Positions 1 to 8,391 of a stretch of DNA of 64,000 nt are shown here, in pieces. The stretch's first letter is position 1; the number at the start of each line of letters is the position of its first letter. Both the position numbers and the translations under genes were made by a program. The notes beneath the pieces are model-generated. The model worked only from the letters and a program-made list of their open reading frames with translations, had not been told where the DNA came from and did no database searches. The stretch comes from Streptomyces celluloflavus (GTDB lineage Bacteria > Actinomycetota > Actinomycetes > Streptomycetales > Streptomycetaceae), in NCBI GenBank assembly GCA_000720995.1, contig JOEL01000009.1, positions 124,001 to 188,000 on the forward strand. Reading direction: 5' to 3'.

Positions 1-831
1 CAGGTCGCGGATGGTGATCCGGCCCTTGCCCTCCACGTTGGGCGGCCGCGATTCCAGCCGGATGACATGGGTCTGCTGGAGCTGGAGTTCGGCGGCGTCC
101 TCGACGGTGATGATCCGCTCGCCATCGGGGATCAGTCCCGACAGGGCGTTGAGCAGCGTGGTCTTGCCCGCGCCGGTGGCGCCGGAGACGACGACGTTGA
201 ACTTGGCGCGCACCAGTCCGGCCAGCAGCACCAGCATCTGGTCGTCGAGGGTGCCCATACCGATGAGTTCGGCGAGGGTGTAGGCGCGCGGGAAGCGGCG
301 GATGGTGAGGGTGGCGCCGTTCAGGGCGAGCGGCGGGATGATGACGTTGACGCGTTCGCCGGACGGAAGCCGGGCGTCGACCATCGGATTCGACTCGTCC
401 ACCCGCCGGTTGACGGTGGAGACGATGCGCTCGATGGTCTGCATCAGCTGCTCGTGCGAGGCGAACCGGACGGGGACCAGCTCGACCCGGCCGGACCGCT
501 CGACATACACCTGGTCCGGGCCGTTGACCATGATCTCGGTGATGGAGGCGTCTTCGAGGAGGGGTTCCAGGACGCCCAGGCCGAGCGCCTCGTCCACCAC
601 CCGGCGGATCAGCTGGGCGCGCTCGGCGGTGGAGAGCACCGGGCCCTCGCGGCTGATGATGTGGCCCAGTACGCGCTCCAGCCGCGAGCGGCGTTCGGCG
701 GCGGCCAGCGCGGACATCTCGGCGAGGTCGATCTCTTCGAGCAGCTTGGCGCGGTAGACGGCGACCAGATGGCTGTCCTGGCGCGCCGCCGGGGGCACTT
801 CGGGTACGACGATCCGGGCTTTGAGGCTCAT
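1..831 (-). CDS. cpaF: CpaF/TadA-type secretion ATPase (partial)
   Basis: This is the N-terminal 277 residues of a type II/IV secretion ATPase that powers Tad/Flp pilus assembly at the inner face of the membrane. The gene runs off the left edge, so the C-terminus is missing. The visible part contains the typical N-terminal region with [17 protein letters not shown], then [16 protein letters not shown], and a Walker A motif GATGAGKTT followed by [12 protein letters not shown]. The ATG start overlaps the stop of the upstream TadE-like gene as ATGA, which implies translational coupling. It is the most downstream gene visible in a minus-strand cpaB-cpaE-tadE-tadE-cpaF operon; tadB and tadC would be expected beyond the edge. 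Confidence 0.93.
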   Translation of the reverse strand, partial: MSLKARIVVPEVPPAARQDSHLVAVYRAKLLEEIDLAEMSALAAAERRSRLERVLGHIISREGPVLSTAERAQLIRRVVDEALGLGVLEPLLEDASITEIMVNGPDQVYVERSGRVELVPVRFASHEQLMQTIERIVSTVNRRVDESNPMVDARLPSGERVNVIIPPLALNGATLTIRRFPRAYTLAELIGMGTLDDQMLVLLAGLVRAKFNVVVSGATGAGKTTLLNALSGLIPDGERIITVEDAAELQLQQTHVIRLESRPPNVEGKGRITIRDL

Positions 832-1385
832 CGCGGGGCCGCTCCTTCGTCGCCGGGCACGGTGTGTTCCTGGCCGCCGAGGGCGTGCGGGGCGGCCGGG
901 CGGGCCATGGTGGCGCTGCGGCTGGCGGTCCCGAAGTCGATGCCGGGGAGGACGGAGGGGATCCGTACGGTCGCCGTGGCGTGCACCGCGTCGCCCCCGC
1001 CGCCCACCGAGACCGTGGCGCCGTCGCCGAGCCAGCCGCTCACCGCGGCCCGGCCGGCGGCTTCACCGGCGGCCGACGGATCGCCGCCGACGTCGGTCGC
1101 GTCCATCGAGGCGGTACGGGCCGCGGCGCGCGCCGCCGTACCGGCCTGCTGGACGGCGTACGCGCCCAGGCCCAGTTGGATCACGGCCAGCGCGATGACG
1201 AGCAGGATCGGCAGGAAGCCGAGGAACTCGATGGCGACCTGGCCCCGGTCCCGGCCACGGCCGCGCAGCCGGGCGGGCAGCCGCGCCGGAAGGCCACCGC
1301 GCGCCCGGGTCACCGGCCGTCGGCCACGCGCCGCCCGTGCCGTCGCCATGACGGCCCTCCCCTCTCGCTCCGTCTCCGGCCTCAT
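828..1385 (-). CDS. TadE-like pseudopilin
   Basis: A 185-residue protein of the TadE/TadG-like family. After a basic N-terminus it carries the hallmark RGQVAIEFLGFLPILLVIA, where a Gly-Gln-Val-x-x-Glu-Phe prepilin-like motif leads into one transmembrane segment at about residues 52-72. The rest would be extracytoplasmic. Such minor pseudopilins belong to Tad/Flp pilus systems. The start is well supported: a GGGGGAGG ribosome site precedes the ATG, and that ATG overlaps the TGA of the preceding TadE-like gene. The gene ends overlapping the cpaF start. The alanine-rich C-terminal half has no domain I recognise. Confidence 0.85.
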   Translation of the reverse strand: MRPETEREGRAVMATARAARGRRPVTRARGGLPARLPARLRGRGRDRGQVAIEFLGFLPILLVIALAVIQLGLGAYAVQQAGTAARAAARTASMDATDVGGDPSAAGEAAGRAAVSGWLGDGATVSVGGGGDAVHATATVRIPSVLPGIDFGTASRSATMARPAAPHALGGQEHTVPGDEGAAPR

Positions 1386-1774
1386 CCCGCGCCTCCCCCG
1401 CCGTCCTCCCGCGCCGCGCCCGCCGTGCCGGTGACGTGCCAGGGGAAGCTCCCCACGCCGGGGAAGAGCACCGGGACCTCAAGCCCGACGACCGCCTTCC
1501 ACAGCCCGGCCTCGGGGTGGCAGTCGGTCGTGGCGCCGCCTCGCCAGGCGGCGGGCAGGTCCCGGACGGCGGACGCGTGGCAGGCGCCGGTGCCGCCCTC
1601 CGTGGCGGTGGCGGCCCGCGCGCCCCGGTCGGCCGCGTCGGCGGCCAGCGAGTAGGTGTAGCCGACCAGGACGAACTGCCAGAGCAGGGCGAGGACCAGC
1701 AGGATCAGCGGGAGCAGGCCGAGGAACTCGACGGAGACCTGGCCCCGGTCGCTGCCGCCCAGCGGGCGCCGCAC
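1382..1774 (-). CDS. TadE-like pseudopilin
   Basis: A 130-residue protein with the same prepilin-like signature as its neighbour, RGQVSVEFLGLLPLILLVLA near residues 11-30, followed by one hydrophobic segment and a short extracytoplasmic domain containing two cysteines (near residues 54 and 70) that could form a disulfide. It starts with GTG behind a GAGGAGGG ribosome site. It lies just downstream of cpaE with almost no gap and overlaps the next tadE-like start. Having two adjacent TadE-like genes is usual for actinobacterial Tad loci, where they are thought to be minor pilus subunits. Family assignment is firm; the precise role is inferred. Confidence 0.83.
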   Translation of the reverse strand: MRRPLGGSDRGQVSVEFLGLLPLILLVLALLWQFVLVGYTYSLAADAADRGARAATATEGGTGACHASAVRDLPAAWRGGATTDCHPEAGLWKAVVGLEVPVLFPGVGSFPWHVTGTAGAAREDGGGGAG

Positions 1775-1777
1775 CGC

Positions 1778-3169
1778 TCAGCCCTCCTCGTACGGACCGG
1801 CCGGATCGAACGGCCCCGCACTCCGGGCCGCCGGTCCGCCCCGCCCGCCGGAGTGCGGACCGGCGCCGGGCGCGGGCACCGGCCCGGGGACCGGCCCCGC
1901 CGTGAGGGCCCTGCGCTTGCGCCCGGTCAGTGCCGCCCGCGGGCGCCGGCCGCCCCGCCCCTGGTGCGCCACGGCGGACGGGCCGGCCAGGCCCAGTTCC
2001 CCGGCCAGCGCCCACAGCGCCTGGCGGACCGTCGACCGGTCGTCGAGGTCCTGCATCCGGCCCGCGTCGACGCACGGCTGGAGTTCCTTGTAGGCGGCCG
2101 GTACGGGGGTCCGGGCGACCTGGGTGCCGGTGGCCCTGGCGACCAGTGAGGGCTGGATCTCGGTGTGGCGGGTGAGGCGGTTGACGACCGTGGTGGTGTC
2201 CGCCGCCTTGCGGATCTGGAGCCGGTCCCAGAGCCGCACCTGCCGTTTGGCGGCCCGTACGGACACCACGTCGGGGGTGGTCACCAGCAGGGCCACATCG
2301 GCGAGTTCGACGGCGGCGGCGTTCGCGGACTGCATCTGCGAGCCGCAGTCGACGATCACCACGTCGTAGCGGGCGCGCAGCGCGGTGACGATCTGGCGGG
2401 CCGCCCGGTCGTCCACCTCCTCGCCGCGCTCGCCCTCCTCCGGCGCGAGCAGCAGGCCGAGGCCGGTGTGGTGGTCGTGCACGGCGTCCTGGAGGACCCG
2501 TGCGGAGATGTCCGAGATCCCCGCCAGGTCGACGATCGAGCGGCGGAACTGCACGTCCAGATAGGAGGCGACATCGCCGGACTGGAGGTCCAGGTCCACC
2601 AGCGCCACGCCGCGGCCCGCGGACCGCGCGGCCAGCGCCAGTTGGACGGCGGCGACGGTGGTGCCGACACCGCCCTTGGCGCCGGTGACGGTCACCAGCG
2701 TGCCGCTCGGCCCGGGGAGCGCGTCCGGGCTGCCCCCGAGGTGGACCCGGACCCCGGCCGACCACTGGGCGGCGGCCCGGACCCGGGCGGCCAGTTCGTC
2801 GTAGCCGAGCGGCAGTCCGACGACGCCGCGGGCGCCCGCGTCCATCGCGGCGGCGAAGAGGGCCGGGCCCGCGTCGGTGGTGATCAGGACGACGCCGACG
2901 GCGGGGAAGCGCAGCGCCACCTCGCGGATCAGCTCCAGCGCCGGGAGCGGGCCGATCCGCTCGTGGACGAGGACGACCTCCGGCAGCCCCTCGACGCCGG
3001 TGGACGGCGCGGCGCCGCCCGGGGCGGTGGCCGCGGCCAGGGCGTCGAGCAGGGCGGCGGAGTCGGCGACCGGGGGTGCGGGTTCGGCGTCCGGCAACTG
3101 GCTGAGCAGCGAGGACACGGCTCGCGCGGCGTCGGGGTCGCCGACCGCCGGGAGGATGCGGATGGTCAC
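1778..3169 (-). CDS. cpaE: CpaE/TadZ-like pilus assembly ATPase
   Basis: A 463-residue protein with an N-terminal receiver-like domain (about 1-140; the stretch VVLITTDAGPALFAAAMDAG resembles an atypical response-regulator fold) and a MinD/ParA-type ATPase domain. The deviant Walker A motif is TGAKGGVGTT at residues 162-171, followed by VALVDLDLQSGD. CpaE/TadZ proteins place Tad pili at defined sites in the cell. The start is a GTG with CGGAGG upstream. The C-terminal roughly 60 residues are Pro/Gly/Arg-rich and probably disordered. It lies between cpaB and the tadE-like genes in one operon. Confidence 0.88.
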   Translation of the reverse strand: MTIRILPAVGDPDAARAVSSLLSQLPDAEPAPPVADSAALLDALAAATAPGGAAPSTGVEGLPEVVLVHERIGPLPALELIREVALRFPAVGVVLITTDAGPALFAAAMDAGARGVVGLPLGYDELAARVRAAAQWSAGVRVHLGGSPDALPGPSGTLVTVTGAKGGVGTTVAAVQLALAARSAGRGVALVDLDLQSGDVASYLDVQFRRSIVDLAGISDISARVLQDAVHDHHTGLGLLLAPEEGERGEEVDDRAARQIVTALRARYDVVIVDCGSQMQSANAAAVELADVALLVTTPDVVSVRAAKRQVRLWDRLQIRKAADTTTVVNRLTRHTEIQPSLVARATGTQVARTPVPAAYKELQPCVDAGRMQDLDDRSTVRQALWALAGELGLAGPSAVAHQGRGGRRPRAALTGRKRRALTAGPVPGPVPAPGAGPHSGGRGGPAARSAGPFDPAGPYEEG

Positions 3170-3182
3170 CTGGGCCTCCGGG

Positions 3183-3899
3183 TCATTTGTCGCCGTCGAG
3201 GGTGTAGGTGCGCTGGCCGGGCGGGACGGGGGTCTCGCCGCCGGGTCCGAGGAGGGCGAGCCGTACGTGGGTGGCGAAGGACTCGGCGTACGCGACCCGT
3301 TGGGCGTCCTGGGTATCGAGGGCGAAGGTGATCGGGACGGCCTCGCCGGCCCGGCGCGTGGTGGTGGTGTCGCCGGGGTCCCTGGCCGCCAGCGGGGTCA
3401 GCCGGCCGACGTCGATGACCTCGGCCGCGGCGACGATGACCTTGGAGACCGGCTTGTCCTCGGGACGCTTGCCCTCGAAGGTGGCGTAGATGTTGACCCG
3501 GGCGCCGGGGGTGATCTTGCCGGCCACACCGGTGGCGGCGTCGATCATGATGGCGATCTCCTGCTGCCCGGCCTTCAGCGCGGGCCGCTCGACGATCATG
3601 TCGTCCTGGAGCAGCGATCCCTTGTGCAGCGGGGTGACCGCTATCTTGCCGCTGACCGTGCCGAGGTCGGTCACGGCGGTGGCCGGCAGCCACCGCTCCG
3701 GCATCGTCACCTTCTCGAACTGCCCCGGCTCCAGCGCCTTGTACGCGGGCACGTCCGCCTTCAGCCGGTATGCCGTCTTCTCCGGGCCGACCTTGGACTC
3801 GACGTTCCTGATCACCGACAGCACGCCGGCGAACGCGCCGAGCGCGCACAGGACCGACAGGAGCAGCAGGACCAGTCCGCGGCGCTGGCGTGAGTTCAT
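3183..3899 (-). CDS. cpaB: CpaB/RcpC-like pilus assembly protein, SAF domain
   Basis: A 238-residue membrane-anchored protein. One transmembrane helix (about residues 8-27) is followed by an extracytoplasmic SAF-type beta-clip domain (about 45-110, including VPAYKALEPGQFEKV and an AVTPLHKGSLLQDDMI stretch). CpaB/RcpC proteins are periplasmic or extracytoplasmic components of Tad/Flp secretion. It is the first gene of the visible Tad operon and ends about a dozen bases before the cpaE start. The ATG start fits a short positively charged N-terminus before the helix. Confidence 0.83.
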   Translation of the reverse strand: MNSRQRRGLVLLLLSVLCALGAFAGVLSVIRNVESKVGPEKTAYRLKADVPAYKALEPGQFEKVTMPERWLPATAVTDLGTVSGKIAVTPLHKGSLLQDDMIVERPALKAGQQEIAIMIDAATGVAGKITPGARVNIYATFEGKRPEDKPVSKVIVAAAEVIDVGRLTPLAARDPGDTTTTRRAGEAVPITFALDTQDAQRVAYAESFATHVRLALLGPGGETPVPPGQRTYTLDGDK

Positions 3900-3968
3900 G
3901 GGCGAGGGACCTCGATCGGGGTGGGACGGGGGCGGAACGGCGTGGGTGCGGAGCGGGGGCGGTCGGGG

Positions 3969-5075
3969 TCAGCGCACGCGGGCCACCGCCCGCGGACCGC
4001 CCGGGGAGCCGGGGGCATCGGGGCCGGCGTACCCGCCGTACCCGCCCGGTCCGCCGTACGCGCCCCGGACGCCCGGCGGCGCCACCGGTGACAGACCGCG
4101 CTGCCGCAGCGACGACGGCGGCGCGACGGCCGGTAACACCCCGGCGGCCGCCCCGGACGTACCGGCCGCCCCGGCGGAACCCGCCGCCCCGCCCGGCACC
4201 GCCGGTCTCCCTACCGGTCGCCGTGCCGCGCCGCCGGTGCCCGTCCCGGCCGTCGTCAGCGGTGCCGCGCAGAACGCGCAGCGGTCGCCGATGACGTCCT
4301 GCCCGCACCAGCGGCACTCCGCGCGCCGTACGGAGGCGACCAGTTGGTGGAGGACCGGCAGATCCGGTATGGCCGCCGCGAACTCGATCAGCTTCCCGGT
4401 GCCCCACCACCGGGCGGACTCGGCGGGCAGCGGCACCTCGTACACCCCCTGCACCTGCCAGGCCCGGGCGAGCACCTCGTCCACCCAGCCGTCGGTGAGC
4501 CGGCCGCGGGCGACGGCGAGCCGGGTGGCGAACGCGGGGCCCGGCAGTCCGGCCCCGGAGGCGTGCCGGGGCACATGGTGCAGTCGCGGCTCGGGGTGGG
4601 CGAGCACCGCGAGATGCGCGCCGGGCAGCCAGGACTTCAGATGGGCGCGCAGATCCACCTCGACCCGCTCCAGGCCGGTGACGCTGTCCAGCAGGGCGCC
4701 CGCGTGGACGTAATGCGCCAGCAGCCGCACCGCGCAGGCCAGCACCCCCGGGCTGAAGTCGCAGAGCGACAACTGCCGCAGTTGGCGGGCGAGTACGGCC
4801 ACCCCCAGCGGCGGCAGGGGCAACGGCAGGATGGCGATCCGGTCGCTCTCCAGCACGGCCCGCAGGGTGTGCAGCCGGCGTACGTGCTCCGGCGGGCAGG
4901 CGGCGGAGTAGAGGACGACGAGCCGGCCGTGCTGCTCCAGTACGGCCGCGGTCTGGGTCAACGCCTCGCCCAGCGGCTGGAGATGCGGCGCCGGGAGGAC
5001 GACGGCGGCCGGGGTCTGCCGGTCGGTGGCGGGCAGCGCGAGGTCCGGGCTGGTGACGGCAATCGCGGTCGGCAC
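3969..5075 (-). CDS. Hypothetical protein with C-terminal zinc ribbon
   Basis: A 368-residue cytoplasmic protein of unknown function. I chose the GTG start because GGGGGAG lies four bases before it, and because the sequence from MPTAIAVTSPDLALP onward looks like a natural folded domain while the longer in-frame extension does not. A compact zinc ribbon sits at residues 254-269 with CxxC-x8-CxxC (cysteines 254, 257, 266 and 269). The last 100 residues are a Gly/Ala/Pro-rich, probably disordered tail. It lies upstream of cpaB on the same strand, so it may belong to the Tad transcription unit. No enzyme motif is visible. Confidence 0.7.
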   Translation of the reverse strand: MPTAIAVTSPDLALPATDRQTPAAVVLPAPHLQPLGEALTQTAAVLEQHGRLVVLYSAACPPEHVRRLHTLRAVLESDRIAILPLPLPPLGVAVLARQLRQLSLCDFSPGVLACAVRLLAHYVHAGALLDSVTGLERVEVDLRAHLKSWLPGAHLAVLAHPEPRLHHVPRHASGAGLPGPAFATRLAVARGRLTDGWVDEVLARAWQVQGVYEVPLPAESARWWGTGKLIEFAAAIPDLPVLHQLVASVRRAECRWCGQDVIGDRCAFCAAPLTTAGTGTGGAARRPVGRPAVPGGAAGSAGAAGTSGAAAGVLPAVAPPSSLRQRGLSPVAPPGVRGAYGGPGGYGGYAGPDAPGSPGGPRAVARVR

Positions 5076-5318
5076 GTCGCTCCCCCACTCCCTTTGGCCA
5101 CCGGACGCTCCGGGACCGCGGATCGGCACAGCTCTGCGCCAACGGCGCCATACGCCCAGCACTTTAGCTACGAGACGCGTTCCGGAGAACACGTTCCGGG
5201 AACAGTTCGGGACCGCTCCCCACACCCCTACCCCGCGGGGAAATCGCACAGTCCTCCGGGGGAATCCACCACCACCGCCGGGTGACGAACACGCGAACGG
5301 CGGGTTCCGGCGGGAGCC

Positions 5319-5347
5319 TTGACAGGAGCAATGGTCTGGACCACTTT
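5319..5347 (+). promoter_or_regulatory. Chitinase promoter with DasR-type operator
   Basis: TTGACA at 5319-5324 looks like a -35 element about 95 bases before the chitinase start. Overlapping it downstream, 5331-5345 reads ATGGTCTGGACCACT, a near-palindrome matching the dre site (TGGTCTAGACCA core) that I know for DasR, the GlcNAc-responsive GntR repressor controlling Streptomyces chitinase genes. A repressor bound here would occlude the promoter. The -10 element is not clear. The site is read directly; the regulator is inferred from the consensus. Confidence 0.65.
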
Positions 5348-5418
5348 GGACGGGAAGCCCAGGGGCCCCTGAGCGCGCATCCGCACCACCCGTCCAACTC
5401 CCCCCCACGGAGGCAGTA

Positions 5419-6450
5419 GTGGTTCGCGCACGATCAGGAAGAGTGACGAGCAGGCTGGCGGCCGCACTGGCCGCCGCGGTGCTGGCGTCGGCCGGCATCC
5501 TCGCGGCGGGCACCGCCCCCGCGGCCGCGGCGCCCCCGGCCGCGCACACCCCCACCGCACACACGTCCGCCGTCCCCGGGCACGCCGTCACCGGCTACTG
5601 GCAGAACTTCGACAACGGCGCCACGGTGCAGAAGCTCAGGGACGTCAACGACGCGTACGACATCATCGCGGTCGCGTTCGCCGACGCGACCGACCGGCCC
5701 GGCGCCGTCACCTTCAACCTGGACCCGGCCGTCGGCTACGCCTCCGTCGACGATTTCAAGGCCGACATCAAGGCGAAGCAGGCGGCCGGCAAGTCCGTCG
5801 TCCTCTCGGTCGGCGGCGAGAAGGGCGCGGTGTCCGTCAACGACGGCGCCTCGGCCCAGAACTTCGCCGACTCCGTCAACGGCCTGATGGACGAGTACGG
5901 CTTCGACGGCGTCGACATCGACCTGGAGAACGGCCTCAGCGCCACCTATATGACCCAGGCGCTGCGGGCGGTGCACGCCGCGCACAGCGGGGTGGTGGTG
6001 ACCATGGCGCCGCAGACCATCGACATGCAGTCACCGCAGACCGAGTACTTCAAGACGGCGCTCGGCATCAAGGACTTCCTGACCGCCGTCAACATGCAGT
6101 ACTACAACAGCGGTTCGATGAACGGCTGCGACGGCAACGTCTACGCCCAGGGCACGGTCGACTTCCTGACCTCGCTCGCCTGTATCCAGCTGACGGGCGG
6201 CCTCGACCCGTCCCAGGTCGGCCTCGGCGTACCGGCCTCGCCCCGGGCGGCCGGCGGCGGCTATGTCGATCCGTCCGTCGTCAACGCGGCGCTGGACTGC
6301 CTGACCCGGGGTACGAGTTGCGGCTCGTTCACCCCGTCCACGACCTATCCGGGCCTGCGCGGCGCGATGACCTGGTCGACGAACTGGGACGCCGCGGGCG
6401 GCGACGCGTTCGCGAACCAGGTGGGCGCGCACGTCCACAGCCTCCCGTAG
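5419..6450 (+). CDS. Secreted GH18 chitinase
   Basis: A 343-residue glycoside hydrolase family 18 enzyme that would cleave chitin outside the cell. A long Ala-rich signal peptide covers about residues 1-38. The catalytic TIM barrel follows: SVGG at 130-133 and the family signature DGVDIDLE at 163-170, with Glu170 as the proton donor. MQYYN near residue 225 is another conserved GH18 strand. There is no carbohydrate-binding module, so this is the minimal catalytic type. The GTG start has GGAGG seven bases upstream. It stands alone between the Tad genes and the convergent protease, and ends before a shared hairpin. Regulation by GlcNAc through DasR is likely from the upstream site. Confidence 0.92.
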   Translation: MVRARSGRVTSRLAAALAAAVLASAGILAAGTAPAAAAPPAAHTPTAHTSAVPGHAVTGYWQNFDNGATVQKLRDVNDAYDIIAVAFADATDRPGAVTFNLDPAVGYASVDDFKADIKAKQAAGKSVVLSVGGEKGAVSVNDGASAQNFADSVNGLMDEYGFDGVDIDLENGLSATYMTQALRAVHAAHSGVVVTMAPQTIDMQSPQTEYFKTALGIKDFLTAVNMQYYNSGSMNGCDGNVYAQGTVDFLTSLACIQLTGGLDPSQVGLGVPASPRAAGGGYVDPSVVNAALDCLTRGTSCGSFTPSTTYPGLRGAMTWSTNWDAAGGDAFANQVGAHVHSLP

Positions 6451-6474
6451 CACCCGGCGCCGCCCCGCAACCGG

Positions 6475-6510
6475 CCAGGTCCCGTGCACGAGCCCGTGCA
6501 CGGGACCTGG
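6475..6510. terminator. Bidirectional hairpin terminator
   Basis: A perfect 15-bp inverted repeat (6475-6489 against 6496-6510) with a six-base loop sits between the convergent chitinase and protease genes. There is no U-tract, as is common for actinobacterial terminators. Confidence 0.8.
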
Positions 6511-6555
6511 TGTCCGCCCGGCGGCCGGATCTGCGCGGCGGCCGCCGGTCCGGGC

Positions 6556-7518
6556 TCAGCGGCGGAGCGCCCCCGACTTGGGCAGTTCACAGCCGGCCTG
6601 GCTCAGGTCCAGCTTGTTGCCGGCGACGAAGCACTGCGGGATGCCGTAGGTCTCCTCGGCGTAGTTGGTGCCCTGGTGCACGGTGACGTTGCCGCTCTCG
6701 TCCACCTCGCACGGGTTGTTGACGGTGCACTGCTCGCCGTCCTCGTTGCCCGTGTTGTTGATGGCCGCGACCTTGCCGGTGGCGTTGTCGATCACCGGCG
6801 AGCCGGAGGTGCCGCCGATGGTCTGGCACTCCGGGGTGTAGCGGACCGAGTCCTTCCAGGTCCAGTCACCCTCCTTGAGGTTGTGCACGAACCCGTCGAT
6901 GTTGCAGGAGTAGGTCTTCTTCCAGTAACCGGAGACGACCGTGATCGCGTTCCCCTGCACAGGGTGACTGGTGGCCAGCTCCAGCGGCTTGATGTTGAAC
7001 TTCTGCTGGATCTGGGCGTAGGTGGAGCTGGTCTGGTAGAGCGTGACGTCGGTGTCGGTCATCGTCGAGTACGCGACCTTGGTGGCCTTGATCGTGCCCA
7101 GCTGATTGGCCGACGCGCCGAGCACGGTGAAGCTGCGACTGGACGGCTGGTCGACGATGACCTCACCCGGTCCGGGCATCCCGGTCTCCAGGCAGTGACC
7201 GTTGGTCATCACCAGGGCCGGGTCGTTCGCCTGCGAGGTGGGCATCCGGACGATCGAGCCCGAGCAGTTGCTCAGCGCGACCGTACCGGCGAAGTTCACC
7301 GCCTTGGCTTTGCTCTTCGCCTTCGACTGGAGCTGTACCTCGGCGCCCGTACCGTGCGCCGCCGCGCCTCTCTGTGCCGACGGGGCCGCCGTTATGACGC
7401 GGTCCGGGTGCGCCGACTTCCCGGGAAGGGGGGCGGCGCCGGCGCTTCCGGCGGTGCCCACCAGGGCTGCGGCGCCCAGCACGGCCGTGGCCAGGGTGCC
7501 GACGAGAGGTCGATTCAT
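6556..7518 (-). CDS. Secreted trypsin-like serine protease
   Basis: A 320-residue exported S1/V8-fold peptidase. A signal peptide covers about residues 1-29, followed by a propeptide-like basic stretch (residues 65-75 rich in Lys). The catalytic triad is visible: His108 in TNGHC, an Asp in TMTDTDVTL (155 or 157), and Ser238 in GGTSGSP. Several cysteines (85, 109, 205, 231) suggest disulfides. The ATG start is supported by a classic signal sequence. It is convergent with the chitinase and probably helps secreted polymer degradation. The substrate is unknown. Confidence 0.88.
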   Translation of the reverse strand: MNRPLVGTLATAVLGAAALVGTAGSAGAAPLPGKSAHPDRVITAAPSAQRGAAAHGTGAEVQLQSKAKSKAKAVNFAGTVALSNCSGSIVRMPTSQANDPALVMTNGHCLETGMPGPGEVIVDQPSSRSFTVLGASANQLGTIKATKVAYSTMTDTDVTLYQTSSTYAQIQQKFNIKPLELATSHPVQGNAITVVSGYWKKTYSCNIDGFVHNLKEGDWTWKDSVRYTPECQTIGGTSGSPVIDNATGKVAAINNTGNEDGEQCTVNNPCEVDESGNVTVHQGTNYAEETYGIPQCFVAGNKLDLSQAGCELPKSGALRR

Positions 7519-7613
7519 GTGGGGGTCCTCTCACGCTTCCGTCACCGAAGATCCTTGATGTTCCTTCGGTTTTGTCGTGCGCATTGTTGGTGCCGGAGCG
7601 CCGCGAGGCAATG

Positions 7614-7638
7614 AAGTTACCCGAATCGGCAGTAACTT
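7614..7638. promoter_or_regulatory. Inverted repeat upstream of protease gene
   Basis: AAGTTAC (7614-7620) and GTAACTT (7632-7638) form a perfect 7-bp inverted repeat about 100 bases upstream of the protease start, in the unusually A/T-rich stretch that probably holds its promoter. It could be an operator. The gap 7519-7869 otherwise holds one hairpin and a weak 61-codon ORF (7648-7833) that I do not accept as a gene. Confidence 0.3.
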
Positions 7639-7812
7639 GACGGATTCATGACCATCGCCGATGACCCGTTCGGCGGCTTGCGGCCGATTCCGTACGGCTG
7701 TACGAGTGACGGTCTGGCCCCGGCACGCGGTCCACCCGCCGGTCCGCCCGCCGTACGGCAACGGGCACGGCGATGTCGTAGGCGCGTGCCGCGCGTCCTC
7801 CGGTTTCTCCAC

Positions 7813-7852
7813 GGCGATGCCCCGCCGTCCTGACGGATGACGGGGCATCGCC
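7813..7852. terminator. Hairpin terminator
   Basis: A 12-bp perfect inverted repeat (7813-7824 against 7841-7852) flanks a small inner hairpin. It lies just beyond the 3' end of the minus-strand DUF397 gene and is its likely terminator. Confidence 0.6.
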
Positions 7853-7869
7853 GATAAGCGGAAGCGGGG

Positions 7870-8082
7870 TCAGACGCCGGTGAACCCGTCACGCCGGACA
7901 GCCGAGACGAACGCGGCCCAGACACCGGGCCCGAAGCGGAGCGCGGGGCCGTCCGGGTGCTTCGAGTCACGGACGGGGACGGCGCCGGCAGTCGCCACTG
8001 AGGCGGGGGACCACTCGACGCAGTTGCCGCCGTCTTGGTTGATGCGCTTCTGCACAGGTGGGAGGCGATGGGAAGAGACCAT
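7870..8082 (-). CDS. DUF397 domain protein
   Basis: A small 70-residue protein that is essentially one DUF397 domain. The family hallmark is the segment VPVRDSKHPDGPALRFGPGV followed by WAAFV. I chose the internal ATG (MVSSHRLPPV) because it gives the usual family length; the longer frame upstream is not conserved-looking. DUF397 genes normally sit directly downstream of an XRE/DUF5753 helix-turn-helix gene (as in bldB-related, whiJ-type pairs), where they act as partner or antagonist. Here the partner is absent and the upstream side is gene debris, so it looks orphaned. Confidence 0.75.
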   Translation of the reverse strand: MVSSHRLPPVQKRINQDGGNCVEWSPASVATAGAVPVRDSKHPDGPALRFGPGVWAAFVSAVRRDGFTGV

Positions 8083-8206
8083 CGGGGACAGCCTGACAGC
8101 CAGGACAACAGACCGTGTGTAGCCCCGTTCGTGCTTCGTGAGGCAGACCGAACGGTAGCTACGGTCCGCGATGAACGATGTCTGGTTATGGCGAGAACTG
8201 ACGTCA

Positions 8207-8312
8207 GGCTTCGCGATTGTCGCGGCCTTTGACGGTGAGGGTGCCGCCGACGCGGACGGCACCGTACTGGTCGCTGTGGCAGTGCCCGGCGCAGATCACG
8301 AGGCGTCGAACG
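8207..8312 (-). pseudogene. Relic of 5'-nucleotidase-like phosphoesterase
   Basis: On the minus strand this stretch reads VICAGHCHSDQYGAVRV then GGTLTVKGR and soon a stop. It matches, at DNA and protein level, the GHCHSD region of the intact phosphoesterase gene at 12355-13587 (VIFAGHCHSDSFGPVHV there). Homology ends abruptly on both sides, leaving only about 35 codons. It is therefore a fragment of a second, deleted copy of that gene and not a functional ORF. Confidence 0.75.
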
Positions 8313-8391
8313 ACCTTTGCGCGAGGTTGAATACAACCCAAACTGCGAACCTCTCCGAGGTCAGCCAGGTGCCAGACTTTGGCGACGCCTG

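Noticed and set aside
3166-5151. A 661-codon minus-strand frame over cpaB and the zinc-ribbon gene
   Set aside because: Arg/Gly/Pro-rich translation without motifs; the two genes in the other frame have good starts and recognisable domains.
7648-7833. A 61-codon plus-strand ORF between the protease and DUF397 genes
   Set aside because: Weak ribosome site, low-complexity Arg/Pro translation, and it runs into the hairpin of the neighbouring gene.
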